Assembly (NCBI RefSeq): GCF_007997215.1
Contig: NZ_VORW01000008.1
Span: 1-64,000, forward strand
Origin: Algoriphagus aquimarinus
Lineage (GTDB): Bacteria; Bacteroidota; Bacteroidia; Cytophagales; Cyclobacteriaceae
Length of the DNA: 64,000 nt
Direction: 5' to 3'
Part shown: piece after piece, positions 48,044 to 57,647 of the stretch
How the letters are laid out: every line of letters starts with the position of its first letter
Position numbering within the stretch: the first letter of the stretch is position 1
The notes under the pieces: model-generated
Database searches by the model: none
Seen by the model: only the letters and a program-made list of their open reading frames with translations
Told to the model about the DNA's origin: nothing
Program-made: the position numbers and the translations under genes

Positions 48044-50581
48044 ATGTATAAAACCTATGATACCCAAGTAGCCAAGCGCTTCACTATTTACAACAGTTTA
48101 TTTTTAGATCTTCCCTTCAATGACATCTACCGCACGGGAACATTGCTTCCGATCTTGGGGACAGCATGTCAAAATGGTTTCCAGAAAGGATTAACTCCAA
48201 AGGAAATTATTGCAGGGTTTTTCGATGAATTGATGCCTGACTCTACGGAATCTCAGCAATCTGATTTGCTTTTCCAGATGATCCAATATGTAGAAAGACA
48301 AGTAGTACTGTTTGATTCTATTGAGGATGCTGCCTATGAGAAGATCCATGATCTGAATGGAAAAGGAACTATCAAAGCTTTGATTGACCGAACAGACAAT
48401 GATAACAAGCGAGAAGAGCTAGTAGAAAAGTTGAAAACTTTCTCTGTACGACTAACACTAACTGCTCACCCTACTCAGTTTTATCCTGGGAATGTCTTAG
48501 CAATCATCACTGACCTTGAGAATGCCATTCGTACCGATGACATTGGTAAGATAAATTCCTTATTACAACAGTTAGGGAAAACAGGTTTCACCAAACGAGA
48601 GAAGCCAACCCCTTACGATGAAGCGGTAAGTTTGATTTGGTTCTTGGAAAATGTATTTTATCATAGTATTTCTGATATTATGATTCGCTTATTGGGGTCT
48701 TTAAATATCCCGCTTCATGACTGGGAAAATCCAGGTTTGCTGAAGATTGGTTTTTGGCCAGGTGGAGACAGAGACGGGAATCCATTTGTCACACATACCA
48801 TTACCAAGCAAGTAGCTGAGCGTCTGAAGAAGTGGGTGTTGAAATGCTACTACCGCGATGTGCGTAAAGTGAGAAGAAGGTTGACTTTCAAGCATGTAGA
48901 GGAAATCCTGATCAACATTGAGCGTGGTCTATATGCTACTCTATTTGAAAATGACCCTGTTTACAAGAGCAAAGATCAATTGCTGGCAGATTTGCTTTCA
49001 GCCAGAGAAGGTTTGATCAAATATCACGAGGGACTATTCCTGGATATATTGGATCAGTTTATTCTTAAAGTAAAAATATTTGGTTTTCACTTCGCATGCA
49101 TGGATATGCGACAGGATAGCCGTAAGCACGATGTGCTGATAGAGGAGATTTTCCAACTTCAGGGCAAGGAGCTTCAGGGGACAGAAGATGAGCAGATAGC
49201 TCAGATCATGAGCCTTACTTCGATTCCAGAAATTGCTTCTTTCCAAGATCCGTTTAACCAAGAGATGTTGCAGTCATTTGGCGTGATAGATTCAATCCAA
49301 CAGGAAAGTGGAGAGGAAGTTCTGAATCGCTACATCATCTCAAACTGTCAGTCAAGAAAGCATTTGCTGGAAGTGTTCAAACTGGCAAAATTGACTCTTG
49401 GTGCTGATAAGGAAGATCTTCCATTGGATATTGTGCCACTTTTTGAGACTATAGATGATTTGGCAGAAGCACCGGAGATTATGACGAGTCTTTATAATCT
49501 TCCAGAGTACCAAAAGCATTTGGCATTCAGAGGAAATAAGCAAACGATCATGCTTGGGTTCTCTGACGGAACTAAAGATGGTGGGTATCTACAGGCCAAC
49601 TGGTCAATTCTTAGAGCAAAAGAGGAAATGACCAGAGTCTCCAGAGAGAATGGTATCGAAGTCGTCTTCTTCGACGGTAGAGGTGGACCTCCTGCACGTG
49701 GAGGAGGAAACATGCATAATTTCTATGCTTCTCTAGGTGAAAAAGTAGAAAATTCTGAAATCCAGGTTACTATTCAAGGACAGACAATTTCTTCAAACTA
49801 TGGTAAGCAGGCTTCTTGTACTTACAATTTTGAGCAACTCCTCAGTGCAGGCTTGGAGAACCATTTGTATGGCGGTGCAGATAAGAATCTAAACACTGGC
49901 CAACGCGCATTGATAGATGAACTTGCCGGAGAAGCATATGAAGCATATAAGAAATTCAAAAGCCATCCGATGTTTGTTCCGTATTTGGAGCATGTGACTC
50001 CATTGAAGTATTTCGGAATGGTAAATATTGGTTCCAGACCATTGAAAAGAGGTAAAGGTGGCGAAGGTCTAAAGTTTGAAGATCTAAGAGCTATTCCTTT
50101 TGTAGGATCTTGGGCGCAGATGAAGCAAAATATTCCGGGTTTCTACGGTGTAGGAGCTGCAGTTGAGGTCTTGGAAAAGAAAGGGAAATTAGAAGAGTTG
50201 AAAGAGCTCTATAACAATAGCCTTTTCTTCAGAGCCCTTCTTGGCAACTCTATGCAGTCGCTGACCAAGTGTTTTTATCCAGCTACAGCATATCTGAAGG
50301 ATGATAAGAACTACGGCGAGTTGTGGGAAATCATGTATGATGAATATCTCAGATCTATTGAGAAGCTCAAAGCAGTCTCTTCAATGGATGAATTGATGGG
50401 TGATAATAAAGTGATTAAAAAATCAATTGAAATTCGTGAGCGAATAGTATTGCCTTTGATTACAGTGCAGCAATTTGCCATTCAGAGAATTCTTGAAACA
50501 GGAAAGACTACGGAAGTGCTTCAAAAGTTAATCTTGAGAAGTATGTTTGGAATTATAAATGCAGCAAGAAACGCTGCGTAG
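48044..50581 (+). CDS. ppc: Phosphoenolpyruvate carboxylase
   Basis: The 845-residue enzyme carries RLTLTAHPTQFYPGNVL (catalytic His, with Q replacing the usual E), KIGFWPGGDRDGNPFVT, the FFDGRGGPPARGGGNMH loop that binds PEP, and the TISSNYGKQASCTYN region. The N-terminal section is typical of the longer bacterial type. It fixes bicarbonate to PEP to form oxaloacetate, feeding the TCA cycle. It stands alone with its own terminator at 50602. Confidence 0.95.
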   Translation: MYKTYDTQVAKRFTIYNSLFLDLPFNDIYRTGTLLPILGTACQNGFQKGLTPKEIIAGFFDELMPDSTESQQSDLLFQMIQYVERQVVLFDSIEDAAYEKIHDLNGKGTIKALIDRTDNDNKREELVEKLKTFSVRLTLTAHPTQFYPGNVLAIITDLENAIRTDDIGKINSLLQQLGKTGFTKREKPTPYDEAVSLIWFLENVFYHSISDIMIRLLGSLNIPLHDWENPGLLKIGFWPGGDRDGNPFVTHTITKQVAERLKKWVLKCYYRDVRKVRRRLTFKHVEEILINIERGLYATLFENDPVYKSKDQLLADLLSAREGLIKYHEGLFLDILDQFILKVKIFGFHFACMDMRQDSRKHDVLIEEIFQLQGKELQGTEDEQIAQIMSLTSIPEIASFQDPFNQEMLQSFGVIDSIQQESGEEVLNRYIISNCQSRKHLLEVFKLAKLTLGADKEDLPLDIVPLFETIDDLAEAPEIMTSLYNLPEYQKHLAFRGNKQTIMLGFSDGTKDGGYLQANWSILRAKEEMTRVSRENGIEVVFFDGRGGPPARGGGNMHNFYASLGEKVENSEIQVTIQGQTISSNYGKQASCTYNFEQLLSAGLENHLYGGADKNLNTGQRALIDELAGEAYEAYKKFKSHPMFVPYLEHVTPLKYFGMVNIGSRPLKRGKGGEGLKFEDLRAIPFVGSWAQMKQNIPGFYGVGAAVEVLEKKGKLEELKELYNNSLFFRALLGNSMQSLTKCFYPATAYLKDDKNYGELWEIMYDEYLRSIEKLKAVSSMDELMGDNKVIKKSIEIRERIVLPLITVQQFAIQRILETGKTTEVLQKLILRSMFGIINAARNAA

Positions 50582-50601
50582 ATTCCAATAATCATATATT
50601 T

Positions 50602-50638
50602 AAAAGCCCGAATGATTTGATAATCAGTCGGGCTTTTT
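50602..50638 (+). terminator. Terminator of ppc
   Basis: The stem AAGCCCGA-A-TGATT / AATCA-G-TCGGGCTT with loop TGAT is followed by five T, 21 bases after the stop codon. Confidence 0.9.
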
Positions 50639-50760
50639 GCTTTAAGGGAATTAACCACTGAGGCCAAAAAGAGATGCTCTCCAACCTTCGAGGTTTACAA
50701 AACCTAGACGGTTTTATTATAAGTCTAAGTAAGCGTTTGAATCTGCTACCCGTTCCCTAT

Positions 50761-50797
50761 AAAACTTTTCGCCATTGCGCCTTAGCGGGAGTTTTGG
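50761..50797 (-). repeat. CTCCCGCNAAGGCGCAA element, copy 2
   Basis: On the minus strand it reads CTCCCGCTAAGGCGCAATGG then CGAAAAGTTTT, matching 36714-36747. It sits immediately beyond the valS stop codon. Confidence 0.6.
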
Positions 50798-50799
50798 TT

Positions 50800-53433
50800 C
50801 TATCCTAGCTTGGCTAGACTTTCTTCCAAAGCTTTGATCTTGGCTTCTGCGTCAGCTTGTTTTTTGCGTTCCATTTCAATGACTTGAGCAGGTGCTCCCG
50901 CAACAAACCGTTCGTTGCTAAGCTTTTTCATTACTGAATTCAAGAAACCTTTATTATAATCGATCTCTTTCTGGATATTTTCTTTTTCCTCTTCCACGTT
51001 GATCGAGCCTCCCACTGGGATAAAGCACTCATCAGACTTCACCACAAAGCTGATTGCATTCTCTACTTTTTCACCAAAGTTCAGTGAGGATAGATTGGCT
51101 AGTTTATTTAATACAGTTGAGAATCTACCGTAAAGGGCTTCGTTTCTAGTATTGATCGTAAGGTCAAGCGCATCTTTCGGAGACATTCCTTTGGATGCAC
51201 GTAGATTTCTTACTTGTGATACCACTTCAAAAATCTGTGAAGCATCCTCTATGATTTGTGAATCATACCCTTTTTCTCTTGGCCAAGAAGCCAGAATCAA
51301 GGATTCCTCTACAGATCTTTCTTTGATCTGATGCCAAAGTTCTTCCGAAATAAACGGCATGAAAGGATGAAGAATTCTTAATATGTCTTCAAAAAGAGCA
51401 ATAGTCTTGTCGTAAGTCTGCTGATCGATAGGATGCTGATAAGCTGGCTTGATCATCTCCAAGTACCAAGAACAGAAATCCCCCCAAACCAACTTATAGG
51501 TCGTCATGAGCGCATCGGAAATTCTGAATTTCTCGAAGTGATCATTGATTTCCACCAAAGCCTGATTGAAGCGGTTCTCGAACCATTCTATACTAGAGGC
51601 ATTGGCAGATCCGTCAAGGTTTGGATCAATTTCCCAGCCTTGAACAAGACGGAAGGCATTCCATATTTTGTTAGAGAAGTTTCTTCCTTGCTCCACCAAT
51701 TTGTCGTCATACGGCAAATCATTTCCGGCAGGAGAGGAGAAAAGCATTCCTGTACGAACACCATCAGCTCCGTTTTGAGCGATAAGATCTAGTGGATCAG
51801 GAGAATTACCGAGCGACTTGGACATCTTTCTACCCAATTTATCCCGTACGATTCCCGTCAGGTACACGTTTTTGAAAGGCTTTTCGCCAGTATATTCATA
51901 GCCGGCAATAATCATACGTGCCACCCAGAAAAATAGGATTTCAGGAGCAGTCACCAAGTCATTAGTAGGATAGTAGTATTTTAGTTCTTCGTTCGGTTTG
52001 CCAGTGGTAAATACTTCTGGGTCAAAAACCGAGATAGGCCAAAGCCATGAGCTGAACCAGGTATCCAATACATCCTCGTCTTGTTTCAGGTCAGCTAAAG
52101 TGAATTTGCCATCATATTGCTCATTGGCGATTATCAAGGCTTCCTCAGCAGTTTTTGCTACTACAAATTCTCCGTTTGGAAGGTGGTAAGCTGGGATTCT
52201 GTGTCCCCACCAAAGTTGGCGGGAGATACACCAATCACGTACATTTTCCATCCAAGAGCGGTACATGTTCTTGAATTTTGGTGGATACAACTGGATCACA
52301 TCATCCATTACCGCACTTAGTGCAGGCTTGGTGATTTCGTCCATTTTCAAGAACCATTGCAAGGAAAGCTTAGGCTCAATCACTGCATCAGTCCTTTCGG
52401 AATGACCAACGTTGGATTTGTAGTCTTCGATTTTCTCCAATTGATCTACTGCCTTAAGTTTTTTGGCAATCATTTTTCTAGCCACAAAACGATCTTCTCC
52501 TACAAGAATCTGAGCTTTTTCATTGAGTGTGCCATCATCATTTAAGATGTCGATCACTTCCAGTTTATGCTTAAGTCCTAATTCGTAGTCATTGATGTCG
52601 TGAGCAGGAGTCACTTTCAAACAACCTGTACCGAACTCCATATCTACGTACTCATCCTCGATGATCGGAATGGCTTTGTTGATCAGAGGAACGATGGCTT
52701 TTTTACCTTTTAAATGAGTAAATCTCGGATCATTTGGATTGACACAAATCGCTACATCGGCCATGATGGTCTCAGGGCGAGTAGTCGCAATAGTCAGGAA
52801 TTGATCTTCCGTCCCTTCGATCTGGTATTTGATATAGTAGAGCTTAGACTGAATTTCCTTAGTGATTACTTCGTCATCGGACAAAGCCGTTTTGCCTTGC
52901 GGATCCCAGTTTACCATGCGGATACCACGATAGATTTTTCCTTTTTTGTGGAGATCTACAAAGACAGAGATTACTGCATCACTCAGATCAGCATCCATCG
53001 TAAAGGCAGTGCGATCCCAATCGCATGAAGCGCCAAGCTTCTTCAGTTGCTCTAGGATAATTCCTCCATATTTATCTTTCCATTCCCAGGCATGTTCCAG
53101 AAATTTCTCACGAGTCAGAGATTTCTTGTCTATTCCCTGCTCTTTTAGCATGTTCACTACTTTGGTCTCTGTAGCAATAGATGCGTGATCAGTACCAGGC
53201 ACCCAAAGTGCATTTTTGCCTTGCATACGTGCTCGGCGAATCAAAACATCCTGTATGGTATTGTTCAGCATATGCCCCATGTGCAAAACGCCTGTGACGT
53301 TTGGTGGAGGCATAGTAATAGTGTACGGTTCTTTGGAATGATCAACTTTCGAAGAAAAAAGCTTGTGCTCCATCCAGTAAGCATACCATTTGGCTTCGGT
53401 AGATACTGGATCGTATTTGCTGGCAATAGACAT
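50800..53433 (-). CDS. valS: Valine--tRNA ligase
   Basis: The 877-residue class I aminoacyl-tRNA synthetase has the HIGH-type motif in PPPNVTGVLHMGHMLNN (about residues 42-58), the editing domain (ATTRPETIMADVAICVNPND), KMSKSLGNSPDPLDLI (about 540) and the anticodon-binding domain with a C-terminal coiled coil (EKENIQKEIDYNKGFLNSVM) typical of ValRS. It starts at 53433 (MSIASKYDPVSTEAKWYAYW), the normal N-terminus. It is a single gene. Confidence 0.97.
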   Translation of the reverse strand: MSIASKYDPVSTEAKWYAYWMEHKLFSSKVDHSKEPYTITMPPPNVTGVLHMGHMLNNTIQDVLIRRARMQGKNALWVPGTDHASIATETKVVNMLKEQGIDKKSLTREKFLEHAWEWKDKYGGIILEQLKKLGASCDWDRTAFTMDADLSDAVISVFVDLHKKGKIYRGIRMVNWDPQGKTALSDDEVITKEIQSKLYYIKYQIEGTEDQFLTIATTRPETIMADVAICVNPNDPRFTHLKGKKAIVPLINKAIPIIEDEYVDMEFGTGCLKVTPAHDINDYELGLKHKLEVIDILNDDGTLNEKAQILVGEDRFVARKMIAKKLKAVDQLEKIEDYKSNVGHSERTDAVIEPKLSLQWFLKMDEITKPALSAVMDDVIQLYPPKFKNMYRSWMENVRDWCISRQLWWGHRIPAYHLPNGEFVVAKTAEEALIIANEQYDGKFTLADLKQDEDVLDTWFSSWLWPISVFDPEVFTTGKPNEELKYYYPTNDLVTAPEILFFWVARMIIAGYEYTGEKPFKNVYLTGIVRDKLGRKMSKSLGNSPDPLDLIAQNGADGVRTGMLFSSPAGNDLPYDDKLVEQGRNFSNKIWNAFRLVQGWEIDPNLDGSANASSIEWFENRFNQALVEINDHFEKFRISDALMTTYKLVWGDFCSWYLEMIKPAYQHPIDQQTYDKTIALFEDILRILHPFMPFISEELWHQIKERSVEESLILASWPREKGYDSQIIEDASQIFEVVSQVRNLRASKGMSPKDALDLTINTRNEALYGRFSTVLNKLANLSSLNFGEKVENAISFVVKSDECFIPVGGSINVEEEKENIQKEIDYNKGFLNSVMKKLSNERFVAGAPAQVIEMERKKQADAEAKIKALEESLAKLG

Positions 53434-53669
53434 ATTCGGATTATTAATTAGAGGGGCAAAAATAGGGAATTTATACTTTGGAAGAAGACTATATGGTATA
53501 GGAAACAGCCTTTTTCAAATCATGAGCTACTTTTTAAACAAGAATAAACTTAGGGTCGATGAAAACCACTTAAGATTTATTTTATGTCGGGGATTGATTT
53601 GGTGGAAAAATTACTAGCCTAGCTCCTCTGCGGAAGTAGTGACACCTGTTGTACTTAAAGTAGTTGATA

Positions 53670-53693
53670 AAAAAAAGCAAGTGATAACTTGCC
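53670..53693 (-). terminator. Terminator of the folP-cdaA operon
   Basis: On the minus strand the hairpin GCAAG-TTATCA-CTTGC is followed by seven T, about 6 bases after the cdaA stop codon. Confidence 0.7.
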
Positions 53694-53697
53694 GTTT

Positions 53698-54579
53698 TTA
53701 TGTTGTTGACTTACTAGTCATTGCGAGTTTTCTTCGCTTTTTCATCTCATATTCTTCGAGATCTTCAAAACGCGTATCAACATCAAGATTATTAAGATAA
53801 TCATTGATTGTTTCTCTTATTTCTTGGAAGGACATATTATGGATGATTTTTCCATTTTTGGACATAGATAATTGTCCTGTCTCTTCAGATACAATCAAAA
53901 CAATAGCATCTGTAGCTTCTGACATGCCTATAGCAGCTCGGTGGCGAAGTCCAAATTGCGCAGGCACTTCGCGCTCTGTTACTGGTAAAATACAGCGAGC
54001 GGCTTTTATTTTTCCGTTGTGGATGATGACAGCACCATCATGAAGCGGGCTATATTTATTGAAAATGGAGATTAGAAGTCTTTTAGATAGTTCGGCGTCC
54101 AAAATATCTCCACTTTCTGCATAAAATTTCAATTCAGTACTTTTTGAAATAACCATCAAAGCTCCAGTATTACTGCCTGCCAGCGTTTTAGATGCGTCAA
54201 TGATAGGGCTAATATTGAAAAGAGAATTGTCCTTTTTTCTCCAGAAGAAAAGCATATCCTTCCAGACGTTGTCATCTGATAATAAAGAAGATCGGCCAAT
54301 TAAGAGAAGGAATTTCCTTATTTCTGGTGCGAAAATAATGATGGCTGCTATTACACCCACTCCCATGAATTGGCCTAAAATAGCAGAAAGAAGCTCCATT
54401 CTAAGAGCTCGTACCAATAAGTAAATCAGATAGATAGAAAGAAAGCCAAGAAAAATCTTGATTGCTACACTTCCTTTAAGAAGTTTATAGACTTGATATA
54501 ATAGGGCTGCAACCAAGGCAATATCTATGATATTGACGATGGAAATGTCTAAAAATCCTATTTTGAAAAGTAATGTCAA
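53698..54579 (-). CDS. cdaA: Diadenylate cyclase (c-di-AMP synthase)
   Basis: The 293-residue protein has three N-terminal membrane helices (about 14-90) and a DisA_N catalytic domain with the hallmark LHDGAVIIHNGKIKAARCIL (DGA motif) and FGLRHRAAIGMSEATDAIVL (RHR motif). It joins two ATP into c-di-AMP, which controls osmolyte and potassium balance and cell-wall homeostasis. Its start overlaps folP by four bases (ATGA-type), so both are on one transcript. No CdaR or GlmM gene is adjacent, unlike in Firmicutes. Confidence 0.95.
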   Translation of the reverse strand: MTLLFKIGFLDISIVNIIDIALVAALLYQVYKLLKGSVAIKIFLGFLSIYLIYLLVRALRMELLSAILGQFMGVGVIAAIIIFAPEIRKFLLLIGRSSLLSDDNVWKDMLFFWRKKDNSLFNISPIIDASKTLAGSNTGALMVISKSTELKFYAESGDILDAELSKRLLISIFNKYSPLHDGAVIIHNGKIKAARCILPVTEREVPAQFGLRHRAAIGMSEATDAIVLIVSEETGQLSMSKNGKIIHNMSFQEIRETINDYLNNLDVDTRFEDLEEYEMKKRRKLAMTSKSTT

Positions 54580-55460
54580 GGGTATAAAGTGTTGTATAAT
54601 TTTAATGTTTCGTTTGCTTCTTTAACGTCGTGAACTCGCAGGATGTTTGCCCCATGACACAAAGCAAACATATTTAATGCTGTAGTGCCATTAAGTGCTT
54701 CTCCAGCTACTACATCTAATGCTTTTGATATCATGGATTTTCTCGAAATACCTACGAGCACTGGTAATGAAAGCGCTTGGAACTGATGAAGGTTCCGTAG
54801 CAAGAAATAATTTTGTTCGAGAGTTTTTGCAAATCCAAACCCAGGATCAATTATTACATCTTTGATGCCAAACTTTCTGAATTGTTCCAGTTTTTCAGTG
54901 AAATAATACAATATTTCTCCCAAAATATCTGAATAATTCGTTTTTTTCTGCATGTTTTGAGGATTTCCTCTCATATGCATCGCTACATAAGGAACTTGAA
55001 GCTTTCCTACAGTTTGTAGCATTTCCTCATCCAAATCCCCTGCCGAAATATCATTTACGATATGAGCGCCTGAAAGTATCGCCTCCTCAGCAACTTTTGC
55101 ACGAAAAGTATCAACTGAAATTAATGTGTCCGGATAATTAGATACAATCCATCTGACAGCAGGAATTACTCGGTCGATTTCTTCTTGCAAACTTACCTCA
55201 GCTGCTCCTGGTCTGCTACTATATCCTCCAAGATCCAGTATGCCAGCGCCATTAGAGATGTGCGATCTGACTAATTTCGCAACTTTATCTATTGATTTCT
55301 CGGCTCTACTTCCTTCGAAGAATGAATCTGGCGTTAGGTTTACTATTCCCATCAGCTGAGGTTTATCCCAGCTGATAAGCCTTCCATCGATTAGAAGGGT
55401 GTTTTTTTGGGGAAATAATTTATCTTCGATTTTAGAAGACTTGCCCGGTAGAGGAAACAT
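54576..55460 (-). CDS. folP: Dihydropteroate synthase
   Basis: The 294-residue TIM-barrel enzyme has LMGIVNLTPDSFFEGSRAEK (pterin-phosphate site), GAGILDLGGYSSRPGAAEVS, ISVDTFRAKVAEEAI, IVNDISAG, YVAMHMRGNPQNMQ and VIIDPGFGFAKTLEQN. It condenses p-aminobenzoate with the pterin pyrophosphate and is the target of sulfonamides. It is the first gene of the folP-cdaA pair and diverges from the DUF1599 gene 14 bases away, which makes a very short shared promoter region. Confidence 0.97.
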   Translation of the reverse strand: MFPLPGKSSKIEDKLFPQKNTLLIDGRLISWDKPQLMGIVNLTPDSFFEGSRAEKSIDKVAKLVRSHISNGAGILDLGGYSSRPGAAEVSLQEEIDRVIPAVRWIVSNYPDTLISVDTFRAKVAEEAILSGAHIVNDISAGDLDEEMLQTVGKLQVPYVAMHMRGNPQNMQKKTNYSDILGEILYYFTEKLEQFRKFGIKDVIIDPGFGFAKTLEQNYFLLRNLHQFQALSLPVLVGISRKSMISKALDVVAGEALNGTTALNMFALCHGANILRVHDVKEANETLKLYNTLYP

Positions 55461-55474
55461 TAAACAAATATACT

Positions 55475-56020
55475 TTGGAGACGCAAACGAGTAACGAATA
55501 TAGGGAAGTTATCAGCCGTTGTAAAGAACTATTTCGTAAGAAGACTATAGATTATGGTACAGCATGGAGAATTTTTCGGCTCTCCTCCATCACAGATCAG
55601 ATTTTCATAAAAGCTCAACGTATCCGCTCTATACAGGAGAAAGGAAGTCAAAAAGTAAATGATCCTATTGAAGATGATTTCGTAGGGATTATTAATTATT
55701 GCCTGATTGCTCTACTTCAAATCAGTTATTTGAAAGATAAGCGGATGGAGATCCCCTTTGAGGAACTGGAACCCGCTTACGATCACTGGGTAAATGAAAC
55801 GCGTGGTCTTTTGGAAAATAAGAATCACGATTATGGAGAAGCTTGGCGAGATATGAGGGTGAGTTCGATGACGGATATTATCTTGATGAAATTGTTACGG
55901 ACAAAACAAATAGAAGATAATCAAGGAGAAACATTAGTGTCAGAGGGTATAGAAGCTAACTATCAGGATATGATCAATTATGCAGTGTTTTGTTTAATTA
56001 AATTAGACTATCATGTTTAA
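55475..56020 (+). CDS. DUF1599 domain protein (nucleotide modification associated domain 1 type)
   Basis: The 181-residue protein holds two related halves: CKELFRKKTIDYGTAWRIFR with SSITDQIFIKAQRIRSIQEK, and GLLENKNHDYGEAWRDMRVS with SMTDIILMKLLRTKQIEDN. Both fit the DUF1599 repeat. The only usable start is TTG at 55475: no in-frame ATG or GTG exists between the upstream stop and the conserved N-terminus. The domain occurs in phage nucleotide-modification loci, but in Bacteroidota it is a chromosomal neighbour of folP and BT_3928-type genes; its role is unknown. It overlaps the next gene by eight bases. Confidence 0.88.
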   Translation: METQTSNEYREVISRCKELFRKKTIDYGTAWRIFRLSSITDQIFIKAQRIRSIQEKGSQKVNDPIEDDFVGIINYCLIALLQISYLKDKRMEIPFEELEPAYDHWVNETRGLLENKNHDYGEAWRDMRVSSMTDIILMKLLRTKQIEDNQGETLVSEGIEANYQDMINYAVFCLIKLDYHV

Positions 56021-57113
56021 GCAAGGGTTTTTATGGGTGATTCGATTTATTGTCGGAGGCCTTTTTATTTTTTCAGGACTGATTAAAGTCAATGATCCTG
56101 TAGGAACAGCGATCAAATTGGAAGAGTACTTTGATGTGTTCTCGAATGATATAGCTGGTTTTTTCATCTATTTGAAGCCAATTGCATTGGAGCTTGGGAT
56201 ATTTCTAGTTGTGGTAGAAGTAGTTCTTGGTGTGATGCTGATATTGGGAGTAAAGAGCAGATTTACTGTCTGGGCACTAGGCTTAATGATTTTGTTTTTT
56301 ACGTTTCTCACTTTTTACTCCGCATATTTCAATAAAGTGACTGATTGCGGGTGTTTTGGTGATGCAATTAAATTGACTCCGTGGGAATCTTTCTACAAAG
56401 ATTTAATCCTATTGGTATTGATTTCTATACTCTTTTTGTTTCAAATGGATTTGCCAAAAACATTTCCGAAATGGGCTAAGGGTGTAACAGTAGTTGCCAT
56501 GGTATTATCTTTTGTTTTGGCGGTATTAGCTGTTCGCAATCTCCCTTTTATAGATTTTAGGGCATATAAAATAGGGGTGAATATTCCTCAAAATATGCAG
56601 CCATCTTCTCCTTTGCAGTATTCCTACGTGATGAAAAAGGATGGGGAACTTCTGACTTTTGATCAGTATCCATCTGATGAAAGTCTGGAGTTTGTAGAAA
56701 TGAATTTGAAGAACCCGGATGCATTACCGAAAATTTCGGATTTCGCAGTTTGGAACGAGGATGGTGATTTTTCTGAAGAAGTTTTCACCGGAAACAAAGT
56801 ATTGATTTTAGTAAGTAGTATGGCTAAGCTGAATGATTCCAATCTAGATAAAATTGATCAGATGGTTAAATCACTAAAAGGCTCTCCTGTTCAGCCGGTA
56901 TTTGTGGCTGCAGCATCTCAGGATGAAATCCAGAGTTTTACCAAATCAAGGGGCTGGGATGTGCTTTCACTTCAGGCTGATGCCACTGTAGTCAAAACAA
57001 TAATCCGATCTAATCCGGGAATACTAGTGCTTAAAAATGGTGAGGTACTGGGAAAATATCATCATAATAACACTCCTGAGGCAATTGAAGTCTTGGATTT
57101 ATACATGAAATAG
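56013..57113 (+). CDS. BT_3928 family protein: DoxX/MauE-like membrane domain plus periplasmic domain
   Basis: The 366-residue protein has four or five membrane helices in its N-terminal part (about 8-165), opening with LWVIRFIVGGLFIFSGLIKV, where the FSG-x-x-K pattern is typical of the DoxX/MauE group. A DCGCFGDAIKLTPWE motif between helices is redox-active (CxC-type) and typical of MauE-like proteins. The C-terminal part (about 195-366) is probably thioredoxin-like (VLILVSSMAKLNDSNLDKID). It is probably involved in envelope disulfide or redox chemistry. It sits in a tight run with the DUF1599 and shikimate kinase genes. Confidence 0.85.
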   Translation: MFKQGFLWVIRFIVGGLFIFSGLIKVNDPVGTAIKLEEYFDVFSNDIAGFFIYLKPIALELGIFLVVVEVVLGVMLILGVKSRFTVWALGLMILFFTFLTFYSAYFNKVTDCGCFGDAIKLTPWESFYKDLILLVLISILFLFQMDLPKTFPKWAKGVTVVAMVLSFVLAVLAVRNLPFIDFRAYKIGVNIPQNMQPSSPLQYSYVMKKDGELLTFDQYPSDESLEFVEMNLKNPDALPKISDFAVWNEDGDFSEEVFTGNKVLILVSSMAKLNDSNLDKIDQMVKSLKGSPVQPVFVAAASQDEIQSFTKSRGWDVLSLQADATVVKTIIRSNPGILVLKNGEVLGKYHHNNTPEAIEVLDLYMK

Positions 57114-57116
57114 GAG

Positions 57117-57647
57117 ATGGGTAAGGATTTGAAAATCGTTTTGGTGGGACTTCCTGGTTCCGGGAAAAGTACGTTTGGAAAACAACTTGCTGCAGTGTTA
57201 CAGTTTGCTTACTATGATCTAGATCAGCTGATTGAAGATCGTTTTCAGATGACAATTCCTGATATTTTTTCAAGATATGGTGAAGGTAAATTTCGTGAAT
57301 GGGAGACAGAGGTTCTTCAGAAATTTTTGAATAGAGAAGATTCTTATGTTCTGGCTTCTGGTGGGGGCTGTCCCTGCTTCAATGACAACATGGACTTGAT
57401 TAATGAGAAAGCAGTGTCCGTGTATTTAGATGTGCCATTAGAGGAGATTTCAATGAGGCTAGGTTTATCCAAAGCGCAAAATAGGCCAATGTTTTCAGGG
57501 CTTGATCAGGGCGAAATCACCTTGAAATTAAAAAGTTTGCTAGTAGAGAGAGATTACTTCTACCGCCAATCAAAAATAAAACTCAGCGGTGAAGACTTCT
57601 CCGCTGAGTTATTAGTGTCTGAATTGATTCGTTTGCTTAGAAACTAA
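57117..57647 (+). CDS. aroK: Shikimate kinase
   Basis: The 176-residue P-loop kinase has VGLPGSGKSTFGKQLAAVLQ (Walker A), YYDLDQLIEDRFQMTIPDIF with the DxD shikimate and Mg site, GEGKFREWETEVL with the conserved Arg and Glu, VLASGGGCPCF and the LID Arg in AQNRPMF. It phosphorylates shikimate at the 3-OH in aromatic amino acid synthesis. It starts three bases after the BT_3928-type gene stop codon and is the third gene of the operon. It overlaps the convergent porin gene by 11 bases. Confidence 0.95.
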   Translation: MGKDLKIVLVGLPGSGKSTFGKQLAAVLQFAYYDLDQLIEDRFQMTIPDIFSRYGEGKFREWETEVLQKFLNREDSYVLASGGGCPCFNDNMDLINEKAVSVYLDVPLEEISMRLGLSKAQNRPMFSGLDQGEITLKLKSLLVERDYFYRQSKIKLSGEDFSAELLVSELIRLLRN

